A DNA stretch of 64,000 nucleotides from NCBI GenBank assembly GCA_021397835.1, contig JAJFZO010000882.1, forward strand, positions 1,674,001 to 1,738,000, given 5' to 3'. Position 1 is the first letter of the stretch. Every line of letters begins with the position of its first letter. The notes under the pieces were generated by a model. The model did no database searches. It was not told where the DNA came from and saw nothing but the letters and a program-made list of their open reading frames with translations. This stretch comes from Moringa oleifera (lineage: Eukaryota > Streptophyta > Magnoliopsida > Brassicales > Moringaceae). The translations under genes and the position numbers were made by a program. Shown in pieces: positions 46,740 to 61,338 of this stretch.

Positions 46740-47600
46740 GAGGTCATTAAAGTTGCTTCATGCATGAATGATAAACATCATTCAAGTTCAATTTAAATGA
46801 TGACAAGCATAGAGAGCAAGCGAAGGGGAGAGTTTGAAAGACTACATTCAATACTTTTTGACAGAATTTTGTGATCTATTGAAAATCTCCAATTTTAAAA
46901 TAGTAAAATATGTGTTAATTTGATTATTAAGGTTCTGCTGATTTCACATTGTAACTAAAAAAAGTAATTAAAATGTGAACTTCTAAAAAATTTTAAAAAC
47001 ACTAATTGAAAATAGTTTAAAATTCAGTCAAAAATTTAATCAAACACAAAACATATCATGTTTTAAGTAACCATTTGTGTTAAATTAAGAAAGTTATGAA
47101 CTTCAAATCCAAATAAATCTTGCAAACTTCGGATCTCTATTTTATATTCAAAAAAGACACTTGTTCACATACAATGTCCTACTTCCAGTGTGGATATCCT
47201 AAATCAAAATTCTGATATACAATCTTAAAAGCTTTGCCTTCCAACCAGTCCCAACAAAAAGAATAAAAAAAATAAGGAATCTTTATTGGGTCTTTTCCCT
47301 TTTTTAACCCCAGAAAGAGGAAAAAGAAATGGAACATGGTGAGTGTTCATGGGCTTCACGATCACCACCGCTGAAAAGAAAATAAATGAACCTCTCTACA
47401 ATTTCATGTGATTGCCATGCACTAACCCCTCACCGTCCCCTCTTCCACCACCCCACATTCTCACTTCTGCCTTTTCTCTTATGCTTATCCTTAGGTAGTC
47501 TTCAATTCAGGCCTAAGTTCGACCCCCCTCTCTCTTTCTCTCCATTTTAGTGGGAACCTATGACTTTCTAAGCTTCCATTAATGTGCTCTTAGATTGTTA
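46740..47600. other. Intergenic and promoter side of the DUF547 gene
   Basis: No open frame with a motif. Becomes pyrimidine-rich at about 47400-47550 (ctctctctttctctcc), as expected for a plant promoter or 5' leader. Confidence 0.5.
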
Positions 47601-47625
47601 AATTCATGTGTTTCATAGGCACAGT

Positions 47626-50343
47626 ATGAAATTTGAGGACTTCCTGATGCGACCAAGCGAGGAGCAACAGACGAGACATGATCTCGAGGAAGAGGTGAGA
47701 CTATTTTTCATCTGCGTTTTTTAGAATAATCGTGCATTTGCACGGTAGAAAATTGGAGGAATGTAGTACAAGGAGGTGAGCTTTCCTATTGGTGTGTGCT
47801 ACAGGTAGTGAAACTGCAAGCAGAGTTAGATGATCACCAGGCAGTAAACAAGGCTTTGCAGTGCGCGCTGTGGGGGCCTGTGCTATCACAACCATGCCTT
47901 TCTTCGCTGCTTCCACCCCAGGCAATAGCTGAATTCAGATAAGGAAGAATGTTTAAGTACTAATAACTGTTTGCGCATGGATTTTACGAAGATTAATTCT
48001 ATGTCATGCATGCAGGTCCAGGTTCTTCTTACAGAGCTGGCAATGGTAGAAGGAGAGATAATTTGTCTAGAGAGGAAAGTGGGTGAGCTTAAAATGAGAT
48101 TATATCGAGAAAGGAAACATACTGAGAAGAGACAGATGCAGCATAGGACGTGGCGGCAGCAGAATCATCGACCATGTGAACCAGGCAGTTTGTCATCTCT
48201 TATTGATGATATTCCACAGCGATCGAGGTCACAAAACTATGAAGAATTTAGGAAAAAGACAAAGAATAGTTTCAGAAAGGCCTCTTTTGGTTCTGAAGCA
48301 GATTTCTTAAGCATTTCGCCGACAGGATTCATAGGTAAGTTCCTGATCTCTTGCCTGATAGTATATTGTGTGTGGAAAGGACATTCAAGCTAAGGTCTTT
48401 TCCAAAGAATTTTATTCTCAGCAGAAAATGTTTGGGATGTGCTATACAGAAGAAGCTCGTGACAGATCAAAAAGACATACCAGCAGAATCCAAAACCTCT
48501 ACCACATCATTGGGGAAACTAGCAAAGAGCAACCCAATGCACTCTCTGAGGAACTGATCAGATGCCTGATAAGCATATTTCTTGAATTGAACCAGGCATT
48601 GGAAGAAGGAGAAGGATCAGCTGCTGTTCCAAAGCTTGGCCTCCCCTGTGCGAGCTCAAAAGGCTTTGCTTCAAAGACTTCATTCAACTGCAAAACAACT
48701 ATGCTTCCTTTCAACCACAGTGCATCAAATCTCGATCCTTATGGCATATTACCAGATGTAGATGGTGCTGTCAAGGACATAGGCCCATACAAGAACTTCA
48801 TCCACATCACAAGAAGCTCCATAGATGTCAGTCGTTTTACAGAGTGTTCACCAGCAATTGGAAAGTTGAGGTTGCTTCCAGGTTTTTTGATCACAGAACA
48901 GTTATATAAAAGACTACTCATAAAAGACTTATCTTATGGGCTCTTTCTCTTTTCCCTATATTTTCAGGGTGCTAATGCAGAAAGTATGTGATGTAGATTT
49001 GAGTTTCTTAACCTACAAGCAGAAGCTAGCATTTTGGATCAATATCTACAACGCCTGCGTAATGCATGTACTGTAAGACATCTTAATAATATCAGATCAA
49101 TGTCAGATGTGGCAAATCTAAGAGGAAATTTATGTCTACCCAATTTCAGGCATTTCTGGAACATGGGCTGCCGTCAACGCAGGATAAACTGCTGGCACTG
49201 ATGAACAAGGTATGTAGATGGAAGAAACTTCAGACCTAAATGGTCAACAGCCAGCCATTCACGTCTAGAATGGTGTAATTTTTAGCAAACAAGAGGCTGA
49301 ACTTAAGTCATCTACTACTTGGCAATAATAACTTATCATTAGGCTATTATTTGACAGACACCATCAAAACACACAAGCAGTACAGAAGCACTGATACGAA
49401 AATAATAAGGAAACATAACAATGAATACCCTGTTTCAATTGCTGATATAACATTTCAATGACCTATTTGAACTGCTGATATTCCAGGCTGCACTGAACGT
49501 GGGAGGTATAGTGCTGAACGCTCTGGCCATTGAGCATTTTATCCTCCGGCATCCATGTGAATTAAAAAATGTGAGTGAATCTAACTTATAAACCCACTTT
49601 CAGAGCCCTGCCAGAGCTAACCATTTTTTATGTCACCAATTTTGAAATTCTTAAGACAGGAACTAAATGATGTTTCAACAAACATTACAAATTACAAAAA
49701 TCTATCTCAAACAGGACAAAACTAATGTCAGGATAAAATCTCCACGACAATGTTATACTGCCTAAAGACTCATTGGGGTCATATTTTCAGTTTCTGATAA
49801 ATTCATTATCTTCTTTAAAAGGGACCAATGGATGAAAAAGAAATGCTAGTACGGCATGCTTATGGTTTAGGTTATCCAGAACCCAATGTTACATTTGCTC
49901 TTTGTCGAGGAAGTTGGTCTTCACCAGCAGTAAGTATACAACATTTTCTGTACATATTCACTTAAAATATCCTTCTATTCCTAGTTATTAATGTCAACTT
50001 CTATATGGTAAATGAAAGAAAATCTAACCTGCAGTTGAGGGTCTATACCCCAGAGAAAGTTGGGATTGAACTGGGGAGAGCAAGAGTAGAGTATCTGCAA
50101 GCTTCTGTGGGAGTTACAAGTAAGAGGAAGATTGCAGTCCCCAAGCTTCTGCAGTGGCATGTGCATGATTTTGCAGATGATATGGAATCCCTACTGGAAT
50201 GGATTTACAGCCAATTGCCACGGTCCGGATCACTGAGAGGAATGATAATGGAGTGCCTAAATGGAGAAACAAGATCTTGTATAACAAAAATAGTAGAGAT
50301 TCAGCCTTACGAATCTGAGTTCCGCTACCTGCTGCCCCTGTAA
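47626..50343 (+). CDS. MIP1 leucine-zipper / DUF547 protein
   Basis: Nine exons: 47626-47694, 47805-47921, 48016-48334, 48408-48870, 48968-49067, 49150-49209, 49487-49570, 49822-49929 and 50035-50343. They give 542 residues. The start follows an in-frame TAA 27 bases upstream. Residues about 18-110 form a coiled coil of the ternary-complex-factor MIP1 leucine-zipper type (EEEVVKLQAELDDHQAVNKA, then LLTELAMVEGEIICLERKV). Residues about 270-470 are DUF547 (GPYKNFIHITRSSID, KLAFWINIYNACVMHAFL, NVGGIVLNALAIEHFILR). The C terminus ends ESEFRYLLPL. The second intron appears to use a GC donor (CCAG/GCAATA at 47921/47922), because this is the only boundary that keeps the conserved SSLLPPQ-VQVLLTEL segment in frame. 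The intron at 48335-48407 uses an acceptor CCAAAG, chosen because the nearby CTCAG acceptor gives a stop. Biochemical function of this plant family is not established. It converges on AP3B. Confidence 0.9.
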
Positions 50344-51333
50344 CTGAAATGAAAATGAAACAACCCAAAATATAGACACAGACCAGAGGCATAACAGCAC
50401 ACTGCTTCTCCTACAACGCCAGAGATTATCAATGATGAATAAAGAAGCATTGTTCTAAAATCTAATCTCACAAAAAACACTTGGTTCTAACAAGCTTGTT
50501 AATGATCCAAATTATTCAATGCCAGCTTTATCAAGATTCCAAGTTTCGATGAATGCTTGAAGTCAACATCCTTTATGTATCTGATACAAACTCCTATGTC
50601 CAATTGGAGGAAGGCAATAGGCTGATACAAGAGCTCAAACCCAATTACAGTTTAGCAAATTACCCGATGTAGTCTTGGGATTCCAACACATTTATACAAG
50701 AAAATAACAGAACGATAGCAGTTAGCCAAACAGTTACCATCTACATATAAGAAACAGTTATTCACATCATTAAGCATCGCACTTCAGCGAAGCAGTTGAA
50801 ATTTAAATTCTAATAAATCCATCAGAGAAAGGTGAGAGAGAAAGAGAGAGAGCGGGAACAACACCAGCAGGCAAATGCAATGAATCCATATTTCATTAGA
50901 AAAAAAGAGCCAATGCAAGGCATTCTAGTATGAAACTAGCTATGTAGCCAACATATAAAGAAGCCAACTTGAGAGAGAGAGAGAGAGAGACCAGCATCTG
51001 GCAAATGCAATGAATCCATGTTCCATTAGAAAAACAGTAATTGCATGGCATTCTAGCAGGAAAATAGCTATGCAGCACACACAGAGAGAAGCCATCTTCT
51101 GACAAAAATATAGGTGCTCAAGGCACTTTGAGCTTTTTCATATAGCGACACAATTACAAGGAGGTTCAAAATCATGATTTTGAACACTAGAAGCATAACA
51201 AGACATCTGGAACATTCTGGATAAAAAAGGTGTAATGAATTGACAAATGCTTTTACAGATACAGCACAATGATGTGAACTTAACAAGCTTCAAGTTTCTA
51301 CCAATTTCTTCGAAGTCAATGGGTTGTCATCAA
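50344..51333. other. Convergent 3' intergenic region, DUF547 gene / AP3B
   Basis: About 1 kb between two facing stop codons, presumably holding both 3' UTRs. It contains the tandem duplication listed next. No gene recognised. Confidence 0.6.
50833..51094. repeat. 130-bp tandem duplication between convergent genes
   Basis: Copy 1 and copy 2 share a GA tract, then ggcaaatgcaatgaatcca (50870 and 51000), cattagaaaaa, gcattctag, tagctatg.agc and gaagcca in the same order. The period is 130 bases with moderate divergence. Confidence 0.85.
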
Positions 51334-52005
51334 TCACAACTGACTTAAAGAGGGCTCCGTAAGGAAGTTCACAATTCTGTTCAACAGATTTAAGCCAAAA
51401 ACAGTTTCTTCACAATTGATTTTCACAGACACATTCAATGGGTCGGAGCATTTTCCTTCAACAGTAGCGGTAATTAAGCAAGGAATCGAGTTGCTCAAGA
51501 TCTCACTGCTAAACCTTAAGCGCAAACCTGATGCATCATCAAGCTTCGCAGCAACTGGCATATCCACAGAGACGAGATAAAGATTTGCATTGCTAAGCAT
51601 TTTCAGTGCTAGGCTCTCGCAAATAACAAGAAATTTGTCTTTTGTTAACAAGCCATCATCACTGTCCTTGCTTGGATCCCCCATATGGTCAGTAAAGGTG
51701 CACCTATTGTAAACAATGCAAGAGTATTCAGCTTAAACAAAAGATGAAAGGAAAGAGAATGGCAAACAAAACTATATAATTTAAACCCAATTTTAATGGA
51801 ATTAAACCAAAAGAAATCCACAGGAGGACAGCTCTCATCATACATATATGCAAAAATGCTTGTCATGATGCCTGAACCTAGCAATCCAACCACATTACTT
51901 AAACAACAACTTAGCATCATCACTCCTCCATTCAATCTGACCTGAGTCTCAAAGGTATTCCCAATGAGCCATTGATTGCTAACTCATCCACGTAATTTTT
52001 ATTTT

Positions 52006-52040
<35 letters not shown>

Positions 52041-55000
52041 CATCCACCACTATGATCAAATAAAACTTCAATTTTAAAATAAATGGCTCTTCCGGTTTCA
52101 CACCTCTTTAGCATGGAAGTAGTGACCAATAATGATAATGATTTTTAGAACCACACACATCAGATAACACGCCATCTGGATATGACTTGACCTCATAGAG
52201 GTTAGCCATAATGAACTGTAATGATAAGCCTAGACGCTTTTCTCTCTCCCTTCTTCTCCTCTTTCTTATTATGATAGGAAGAAAGGTGCAGGGAATAAAC
52301 CAGAGTAACAGGAAAGCATGTATCTTGTATCCACATTTATCAAGTATCCGAGATGAGCTTGACATGCATGTCATTAATAAAGAGAGAAATACTAGAAACA
52401 ATTACGGACTTGAGGAAAAATAAAAGTAAAAATTATTAAAAACACTTTCTATGATGGTTCTAGATAACAATGACACAAAATTCATACACTTAAATAAATG
52501 GTTAAATACAAAACATGATAAGAAACACAAAGGAATTCCACCTCCAAATAGAACATGATTCAGTAAAAGAAAGTCACTGACCTTCTAACATACTCGAACA
52601 TTCCTGGGAGATGGGATTCTTTATCTATGAAGGCATCAATGCCCATCGGAAGCGGTTTTATAAAATATCCAATATCAGGCCGCAACTTCACAGTAAGCTT
52701 CCTACCATTCCAATTTAAGGCTAGCTTCAGAGGAAGTAGATGATGATGAAAGCGAACCTCAAGAATCCTCCTTGTTGTCTGACCAGGTTCTAGAGAAGTA
52801 ATATCTTCCATAGGCACCAGAGTTGGCACATTATTATGAGAGGTCAATGAGCTGCAGTATTGAAAAATGATGAAATTAGGAGAAAAACAGAGCTTTAGAG
52901 GCATCATTAAGGTAACAACTGAGGAACAGGAAAAACAGTCCATAAACAGTTAGCAAGTGATAATCTATGTGCTATATTCCTAAAACAATTGTATATTTCA
53001 AAAGAAAACATTAAAAATAAATAAGATATGAATCCAAGATTCGATAAAACAATACACAGTTAATCAAATACTAAATAGTAAACATAATAAGTACAGTAAA
53101 CGCAGCTATTCAATTGGAAAAGAATCAAGACTCCTAGATGCACAATCAAATTTCAACTTGATTCAGGAATATAAAACCAGCACGCACGAAATCCCCCACC
53201 AAATAATTATTGAACTGCAATAAAGAGAAGACCGGCAACTTTAATAGATCACCTCTCATTTTCAGCCAATGTTTGGTCAATGGAATCAGAGGCCTTGCTA
53301 GATTCCTCATCTGTTAAAGTTATTTCTGAGATGGGTTCTGGAGAACAGTTCTCAAAGAAAACTTCCAGACAGACAAGTAGAGGAGATATGCTTGAAATGT
53401 TAGATGAGAATGAATAATCCACCTTTAATCCATTTCCATTTGTAGGATCTAAGAGAGTGTAGATTCTAGGTTTAACTCGGCTTCCAATATTCCCAATGGA
53501 TATTCGTGCTGAAGATCCACAGACTTGACTTTGTTTGGATGGGCTCAATTTTGATGACCCAGGCTGCTCCGCCAACCAAGACTCTAGAGCTCTCTTTGAC
53601 ATCAATTCTTCCAAACCACCAGAGCCAGACTGAGAAACTCCATTTTGATTTTCACAAGTATTAGCAGCATCTGAAATCTGAATCAGTGGATCTGTAGCAT
53701 CATCACCTTCAGATGTAGAACTAGTTCCATCATTTCCACTGTTGCCACTTGATCCAGTAAAGGAACGTTGAGAGACATAATCAGAAGAGCCTTCCTCGTC
53801 TATGGATCCAGATACTGTTTCAAGATCATCCGTCCCATCAGAAGCACTATAAATGGCTTCATCTTTACTCAAGAACTGGTCAAGGTCATCACAGACCAAA
53901 CTACAAGGCTTTGGGAGAGGTTCGTACCCTGGAGCAGCATGAAGAACTATTTGTGAGAGAGATCCAGGAAGATAAAACCGGTGATTAGTATGTTCTAGTG
54001 AAATTGGCTTCATTTCACTCCCAAACACACATTTTGCAACTATACGCGTCTCATTGTTTTCAGATGGTAAATTCATTTCTTCCTGCAGCCCTTGAGAACC
54101 TAAATTGCATGAGAGAAGCTTTCGTAGAAAACGAGCCCGGTCACGAACATCATAGTTCAAATCACATTCAGCCAATTCAAGCACATAGCTGAAAACTCTT
54201 TCAAATGCCTGTAAATCTTCCCTTTTTGCACGTAACAGGACCTGTTATTGAGAAGCCCAGTTCAACAGTAATTAAATTATTTTTTTCAAGCTTTAGATTC
54301 GAATGGAAAAAAAATTTTTCTGACGGTCCCAATATACCGAAGAAGATTATGGACAGCATACAAGGAATTGTTTCCACCATAAAAGTCCACAAAAAGCAGA
54401 CATGCAGAGAGGAAGTCACATTTTACATCATGAGAAAGCTATTCACTATCCACGCTCAACCAAAGAAGGCTTCCAATTGACCAGAATAGCAGCTGGATGA
54501 TGCCATCTAAAATGCTAATAAATCAGTACGTTTCTGCTCTAGAGACATGGCATTGAATGCCACCTTAACAAGTTCTTGGCAAGATTAAACCAAACACTGG
54601 GAAACAAATGTGGAAAGGGGAAACAAACTGGGAACTAGAAATAGTAAGAAGACCGAGTTTACAAAAATAATGTGTCAAGGTCGTCATCATACAAATTACT
54701 TATCAAAATAGGTAAGAATCCATCAAAGGAAAAATAACCATGAAGAGCAAAGCCACTTACTCATGCTTACCTGATTAAGAAGGAATGAAAGGAAATTCCA
54801 AACATGAAGAAAACAGTATTTGTATGAAATATTAAGATATAGTTTTCAGTTCTTTCCCAGTATACTTTTCAGGAACTGCAGAAGTTAAAAATTAAGCATT
54901 TAACATATGTTTTAATTTTTATAAAGAAAATAAATTGCTGCAAACCTCGAGGCATAAGACTAGTAACTATGTTCCTTTTAACCAGCTGATATTGCATACA

Positions 55001-58000
55001 TCTCAAAAGGATCATCCTCCCATGACGGCACCAGTGGAACACAAATGAAATGAATCCACCCCTATCCCCTAACACACACAACATGCACAAACCTTAAAGA
55101 GGCCCAATGAAGGGAGAAAAGATGAAAGAGAAACCGTAACATTAACCCCCAAAAAGATGCAGTTTAATGGTTAGAGATCAATGATCTGTTTGTAGCTCAA
55201 AAAGAGACATTCAACACCAGAAGCAGGGCATGCACATAGGAGAGATAACAAAGGGTGACACAGGTGGGACTTGAGGCAGACCAGACAAAGTTGGGAGGAT
55301 TCCAGTGTCTAACATGATCTACATAATATATTAAGAGAAATCCGTTTGACATTGACAATGGGATTTAGTTTTGCAAGTTTGTGGAATGCCAGTGACAGCA
55401 GAATAAGATGTTTTGGAGGCCCCAATTGCCAATAGAACAAAGCAAATCAAGTAAGAATTTTCCAACAATAAAAGAAGAAAATGTAAAACATCACATCAAG
55501 GAAGAGTCATATGCAGTTAAAATGTTCTTGAATGTTTAAAATCACGAGTAAACACAAAAAGAGAGAGAAAGAAAAATGGCCAAAATTCATCAGCCATCTG
55601 ATTATGCCCAGTATACATCTTTGGACCCAAGTTAAGTAGTTGAAAGGGCATAAAGAGGCAGAGCTCAAAAATCCTACAAGCAAGACAAATATAAAATGTC
55701 ATTTTAGTTGCATTGTCTTCTACTCCGTGCATCTTACTGCCATTTAATTATCAAATCGAAACAGTACTGAAACAAAATTAACAATGTCATATGTTTTTTT
55801 TAATGAACAAACTGAAACCAAATGGTTAGCGAAGCTCTGTCTATTACCTAACATGAGCAATGTAAAAAAGAAATAACAGGAAAAAGGGGAAACAAGAAAA
55901 TCAACAATTATTTCCTTGACTGAAGTTCATAGTTACCGGTAGTACCTTAGCAGCAGTATTAAGAATCTGAAGTTTTGTTTCCAAGGCCTCTGACTTAAAG
56001 CACCAGGCAAGGTACTTGAGTACAGTGGTCAACATCTTTGGGATTATCAATCCCAAAGAGCTATACTCGCCAACCATCCAAATAATCATTGCACGGGCTG
56101 CTGGCACCTTGATTGAATCCAAACTACGAACCAAATGAACTATTACCTTCAAATTTGAAAATGAAATTACAACAATTGATAACTCATTCAAAACCACTTA
56201 ATCAAAAAAAGTAATAATAATAATAATAACTTATCAATACCAAAGAAAGAAGTATTAAGTGATCCTGAAGTCATTTTCTAATTTCTGATCCCACCAGCAA
56301 TGGCTGGTTTCCGAACCAGTGAGAGGCAAATTGAAATTTAAAGTTCAAAAAATCTAATTTGCTACTGATATTCTTGCATACCTTCACAGCCACCATGGAT
56401 TCTCCAAGATCTTTTTATAGCATTTCTTAGAATGTTTTCAACGTGTAGAACTTTCTTATCCATTCCAACTAGTTAAATATGTCATAACCAAAATTCTTCA
56501 TCTTCCATATCCAAAATGTCAATCACTTCATTCTTCATCATTGAAACATGTTTGCCTGGCTCCCATCTCCATTTGAAGATGGTGCTTCCATATGATAATT
56601 ATGAGATGGTACTTCATTCACATTCTCGGGCTGTGATAAGACCATCTTAGGAATGCAAGAGAATTCACAACCAATCAGTGCAGATGAAAACTAAGGCTTA
56701 GTTGAGGTAAGTCTAAATCGCCAGTGGATTATGTGAATGAGCAACTTATAATTGCTTCACTTAAGGAAATAATAGGTGTCTTATAGAGAAATAGAAAAGG
56801 AAGAGGGGCAAGTTGTCTTAAACCTAGGGATACAAGTGACAGGATCAAGGTTTATGATAACATTTAGCTAAAGAAAACTATGGTTGTATTTCATTGCATG
56901 AAATTGCAGTTAAGTTAGAACAACAATTCAATGTTATATAATTCCATGATGTCCAATCCATAGTTTTGATCCAATTTGGAATTCCACTTCTAATAAGATT
57001 TTACTTTTTTTACTGCATATATATACAATGTGTATATACAAATCTGCATGCTGTATAGACGTAAATGATGTTTGTGATACATGCATGCTTATGTATATAT
57101 ATACATGTATGTACATCTCCATATATGCGTGTGTATGTGTATAGGTGTTTGTATGTATGTCTGTGTGTGTGTGTGTGTGTGTACATTTGTGTATGAATGT
57201 AAGCAAAACCTGTGTTTGATATATTGTTTTTGTATATGTGTTGACACATGTGTATATCTTTGTATGTATGCAAAACCTGTGTTGATATATGTGGCTTTAT
57301 TGTGCGTGTATATGTATATTGGCGCTTTATGTATATGCATGAATATACACGTATATCATTGTATATCCGTGATGTGTACCATATGAAGAAATTCAAAACT
57401 CAGGAAAGTAAATCTTAGTTTTTCATATAATTGATATTAGATTCAAACATTTAGAATTACAACATAATTCAGAATCTAAGTTCAAAAATCAGATTTCAAA
57501 CAAATTCGAATTCCAGATCCATACATCCGAAAAATCTTCCATGCTCTAAAGTTTTTCAATATTTATATGAACAAACTTTCAGCATAATCACACTGGAACT
57601 TTTGACTGCTTTGCAGCACTCATTTGTGCGTAATAATCAACCCAAAACCAAGGAAATAATGATGATTATGACGGAGAGATCTACCTTCACCAACATTTAG
57701 CACCATGTCATAATAGAAAACACGGGTTACAAGAAATTGATGAACGTGCGAAATCACACAGGAGACTCGAATGTATCCATAATATGAAGCATACAGAAGC
57801 CAGAAAAGTTGAATTGAGCAATGATGACTTTAGCAAAGAGCATCTTCAAGTTTCTTTGTCTAGTTATTTCTTTTCCAGCAAAAAACTCCTATGTGAGGAG
57901 ATGCAACAGAGCAAGACAGGAAAGATATGGACCTAAGAGTGACTTAAAGTAGAAATTAATAAATGCCTAATCTCATTTTAAGATGAAAACAGAACTTCAA

Positions 58001-61000
58001 AACGTAGTAGCCAAAGTGAAATCTGATGCATTCTCACAGGTTACTGTCATTCTCATGTTAATTTCTTATCTCTACACAAGTTACATGTTTTCTGCCCTAT
58101 CACCCATTTCTTGCCTATAACTTCTAAGAAAAGATATCGAGGATTCACCCATGACAAACACAAAGAACAAGCACAGAAACATATGGCAGTACAACAATAG
58201 CAAAAGACAATGGTACCTTCTCATGACGTACTGGATCTTGCTTTATGATTGTTTTAATGGACATAATTGCTTGAATTAAAACACTCGCCTCTTCGTCCAT
58301 GAATCCAAATTCACTAGTAAAAGATTCTGCAATTTGGGCATTAATTCAACTAAATAAGAGATAAAAACTCTTTTATTAAGATTGCACTGTGACAAGTAGT
58401 GGGAAACTGACCCTGTCTGGTAAAAGCTAGCAGTCCTTCTATGCATGTATTTGCCACCTTTGGTAGTCGCTCCGCACATAAACCTATGGCTGCAACAGTA
58501 TCAGCAGCAAATCTCCTATCTGGATCTCTGGTGTAATCCTAGTAGCACACAAGGAGATCAGCCATGATTCACAGACTTAAATGAAATAAATATAACTCAG
58601 TCATAAGGACATAGATAGACAAGCATTTATTAAAGACCACCAAAATTGTTTCTTATAAAACAGTTGATCGTACTTTGTGATTACTTCTTTATCCTCCATA
58701 TGAGCAAACAGAAAAGTTAGGCAACTACAGATTCCTTCCAGAAGGCACCTGACCATTTATTAGAAGTACATTGAAGACACGGCAAGAATTAGTACCTCGA
58801 ACTCCTTTAAAATAGATGAAACAGATAAATCTGTAGCAACAGAAGAAAGTATCTCAAGCTTCAAAGCTTTAATTTGATATGAATCCGAAGAACATATGAA
58901 GAAATCTTCAAAGTACGGAGCAAAGAGAGAAGGCATTGCTTTAGTAAACATTTGAATGTTGCAAAGGACCTGGATAAATCAGGACAAGCATCATCAGATA
59001 ACTGAAAATGAAAAGCAGATTAACCAAATGCAAAATTTGATGCATAGCAAATCCATGAAGACCGAAAAAGGAAAATTACCAATTGCCAAATCAACAGGTG
59101 ATAATTTTGCATTCATACAGATATTTCTTTTTTTATAAGACTTAAGCTCATAAAGATGTTGAAGCCAGCAGGTAATTTCAACAAACCATTTCATATATTC
59201 ATGTTTGTCAAACCATATTGGTTAGTGATACAAATGCACTACAACACTAATGACAATAGCCCACAAACTTTCTATTTCTCCCTTTTTGAATTTCCACTTC
59301 ATCCCTTCTATATAATAAAATGTTAGTGATACATAGACCTCACCTAGAGTCTAAAAAAGACCAAGCCTCTTAGAGCTATTTTTGCAGAATTCATTGAAGC
59401 ATCCAAATGTTTCGGCATATTAGCTTCCTAAACAATTATTCAAAAGCATATTCAATTTGGCAAAGAGTCGAGAGTGGCGGAAATTAAAGATAGATTCATT
59501 GTTCACTTAAGTAGGACACCAAATTATCTCCTTAAGAGGATACCTTACAGTATATAATATGCAAATAGACCATACATGAGAGAGCGGGTACATGTTTTTC
59601 TAAATGCACATCAAACCAAAAAAGAAGAACAAGGGAAATCCAAGTTACCACATATTTAGAGGCATTAGATGATCTCAGGACAAATAAGAGTGGTTTAACA
59701 ATTCTTTTCACATCCTTTCTTGGTGCCATAATCCAGTGAACACCTGCAGCTGCCAGTACAACTGCACTGTTGTTGCTCCATAGCAATGGTGATGTACACT
59801 GGAGCAAGACCTTCACATCATCATTATTTGAAGCAGATGTAAATTGTGCAGAGTTGAACTCAGAGGAAACCTTATTGGTATAGTTTGACCTTGATAAATA
59901 TTCATCTGGGCCTTCAATATAACATCTGGAGACCATGTTTGCCAATGCAGAGTCCAATGAGCCACTCATGTCACCAGCATCTTCTAATGCAAAATTAGCT
60001 TCAGAACCATCTTTTTCAAAAGGGAAACTTCCCGCACAGTGCAAAGAAAACATAATGGATTCTTTCACAAGCCCATGCCTTGCTATGGTATAGCGCAAAA
60101 GAATCCCAATTAAGACTATCTGACCCCACTCTTCCACATCTGGAAGGATCTCACACAATCTTCTATAGTTTCTCCCGATCAAAAAGAAATTATTTGGACA
60201 GACAGAAGCAAATGCTGCAGCTGCAGCTCCAACTACTGCAGGGGACTGGTCACTCAACAAGATTCCAACAAGCTGCGAAAATAGGTTATTTTAATTGAAA
60301 GAAATACTAGCCTGTTAAGTTACTTAACAATAAAACATAGAAATACAAGGTCTTCCTATCAAGGCATAGTACCCACCCGTTTCTTAAAAATAATAATAAT
60401 AATAAATAAAAAACGGACAATGATTTCCTTTTTAAACACTCCATAATGTCCAAGTCCTTCTAAATATATAAATATGAGAATATAGAAACAATAAGAGGCA
60501 ATGGGTCTCTTTGTAAGCAAAAGGTAGCCACAAACTTCTAAAATGATTACTATGAAAAACAGAGGCATCCAACATGCTTATAGTTATAGTCATGGCATGC
60601 AAACGTGACACTTCATGATGACCTCAGTCAGTAAGTACTTGCTTCATAAAAACGGAAAGTTTGTAAGATCTTTGAATTCAACATTTATAGTGCTTATCTC
60701 CAAGAAAACTGGGGCTGTAAGTATTGATGAGTATAGGGCAGTTAATTTGGTGGAATGTACATATAAATTAATTTCTAAAAGTGCTAGCGAGGAGATTAAG
60801 AATGGTGGTGGAAAAAGTGGTTGAGGATAGACAACATGCTTCTGTTAAGGGCAGGCAAATATTCATATGATCATGTTTCTTGGAAATTCTTGTTGTACGT
60901 TATCACGAAGGATAGGGTGTGGCAGTAAGTGGTGCGATTGGATGCTTTGGTGAATTTCCACAACCTCTTTTGTTGTTCTCGTTAATGACTACCCAACCAG

Positions 61001-61287
61001 GTTCTTTTTGAGTCTACCAAAGGCATCAGGCAGGGAGATCCACTGTCTTCCTCATTGTTTATAGTTGTAATGGAGGCACTGGATAGGTTGCTGGACTGGG
61101 GACTTTTGGAAGGCTTTATAGTGACATGGCTGGAAGTGAGGAGAGGGTATCACATCTCTTATTTGCGGATGACACAATAATTTTTTGTGGTGCGGAGGAG
61201 GGCATGTAATCAATTTGTGGGAACTTTTATTGATATCCGAGGTTGTCTCGGGGTTGAAAATAAATCTGACTGTGATTGCAGTTTGGT

Positions 61288-61338
<51 letters not shown>

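Noticed and set aside
48421..48560. Acceptor at ctcag (about 48420) for DUF547 exon 4
   Set aside because: It gives a frame that meets a stop within about a dozen codons; the CCAAAG acceptor at 48407 restores the conserved frame.
54205..54480. Plus-strand 91-codon open frame
   Set aside because: Overlaps the largest AP3B exon on the opposite strand and its intron; no motif.
56934..57396. Several overlapping open frames rich in His/Thr/Tyr or Cys/Val/Tyr
   Set aside because: They are translations of the TG/TA microsatellite.
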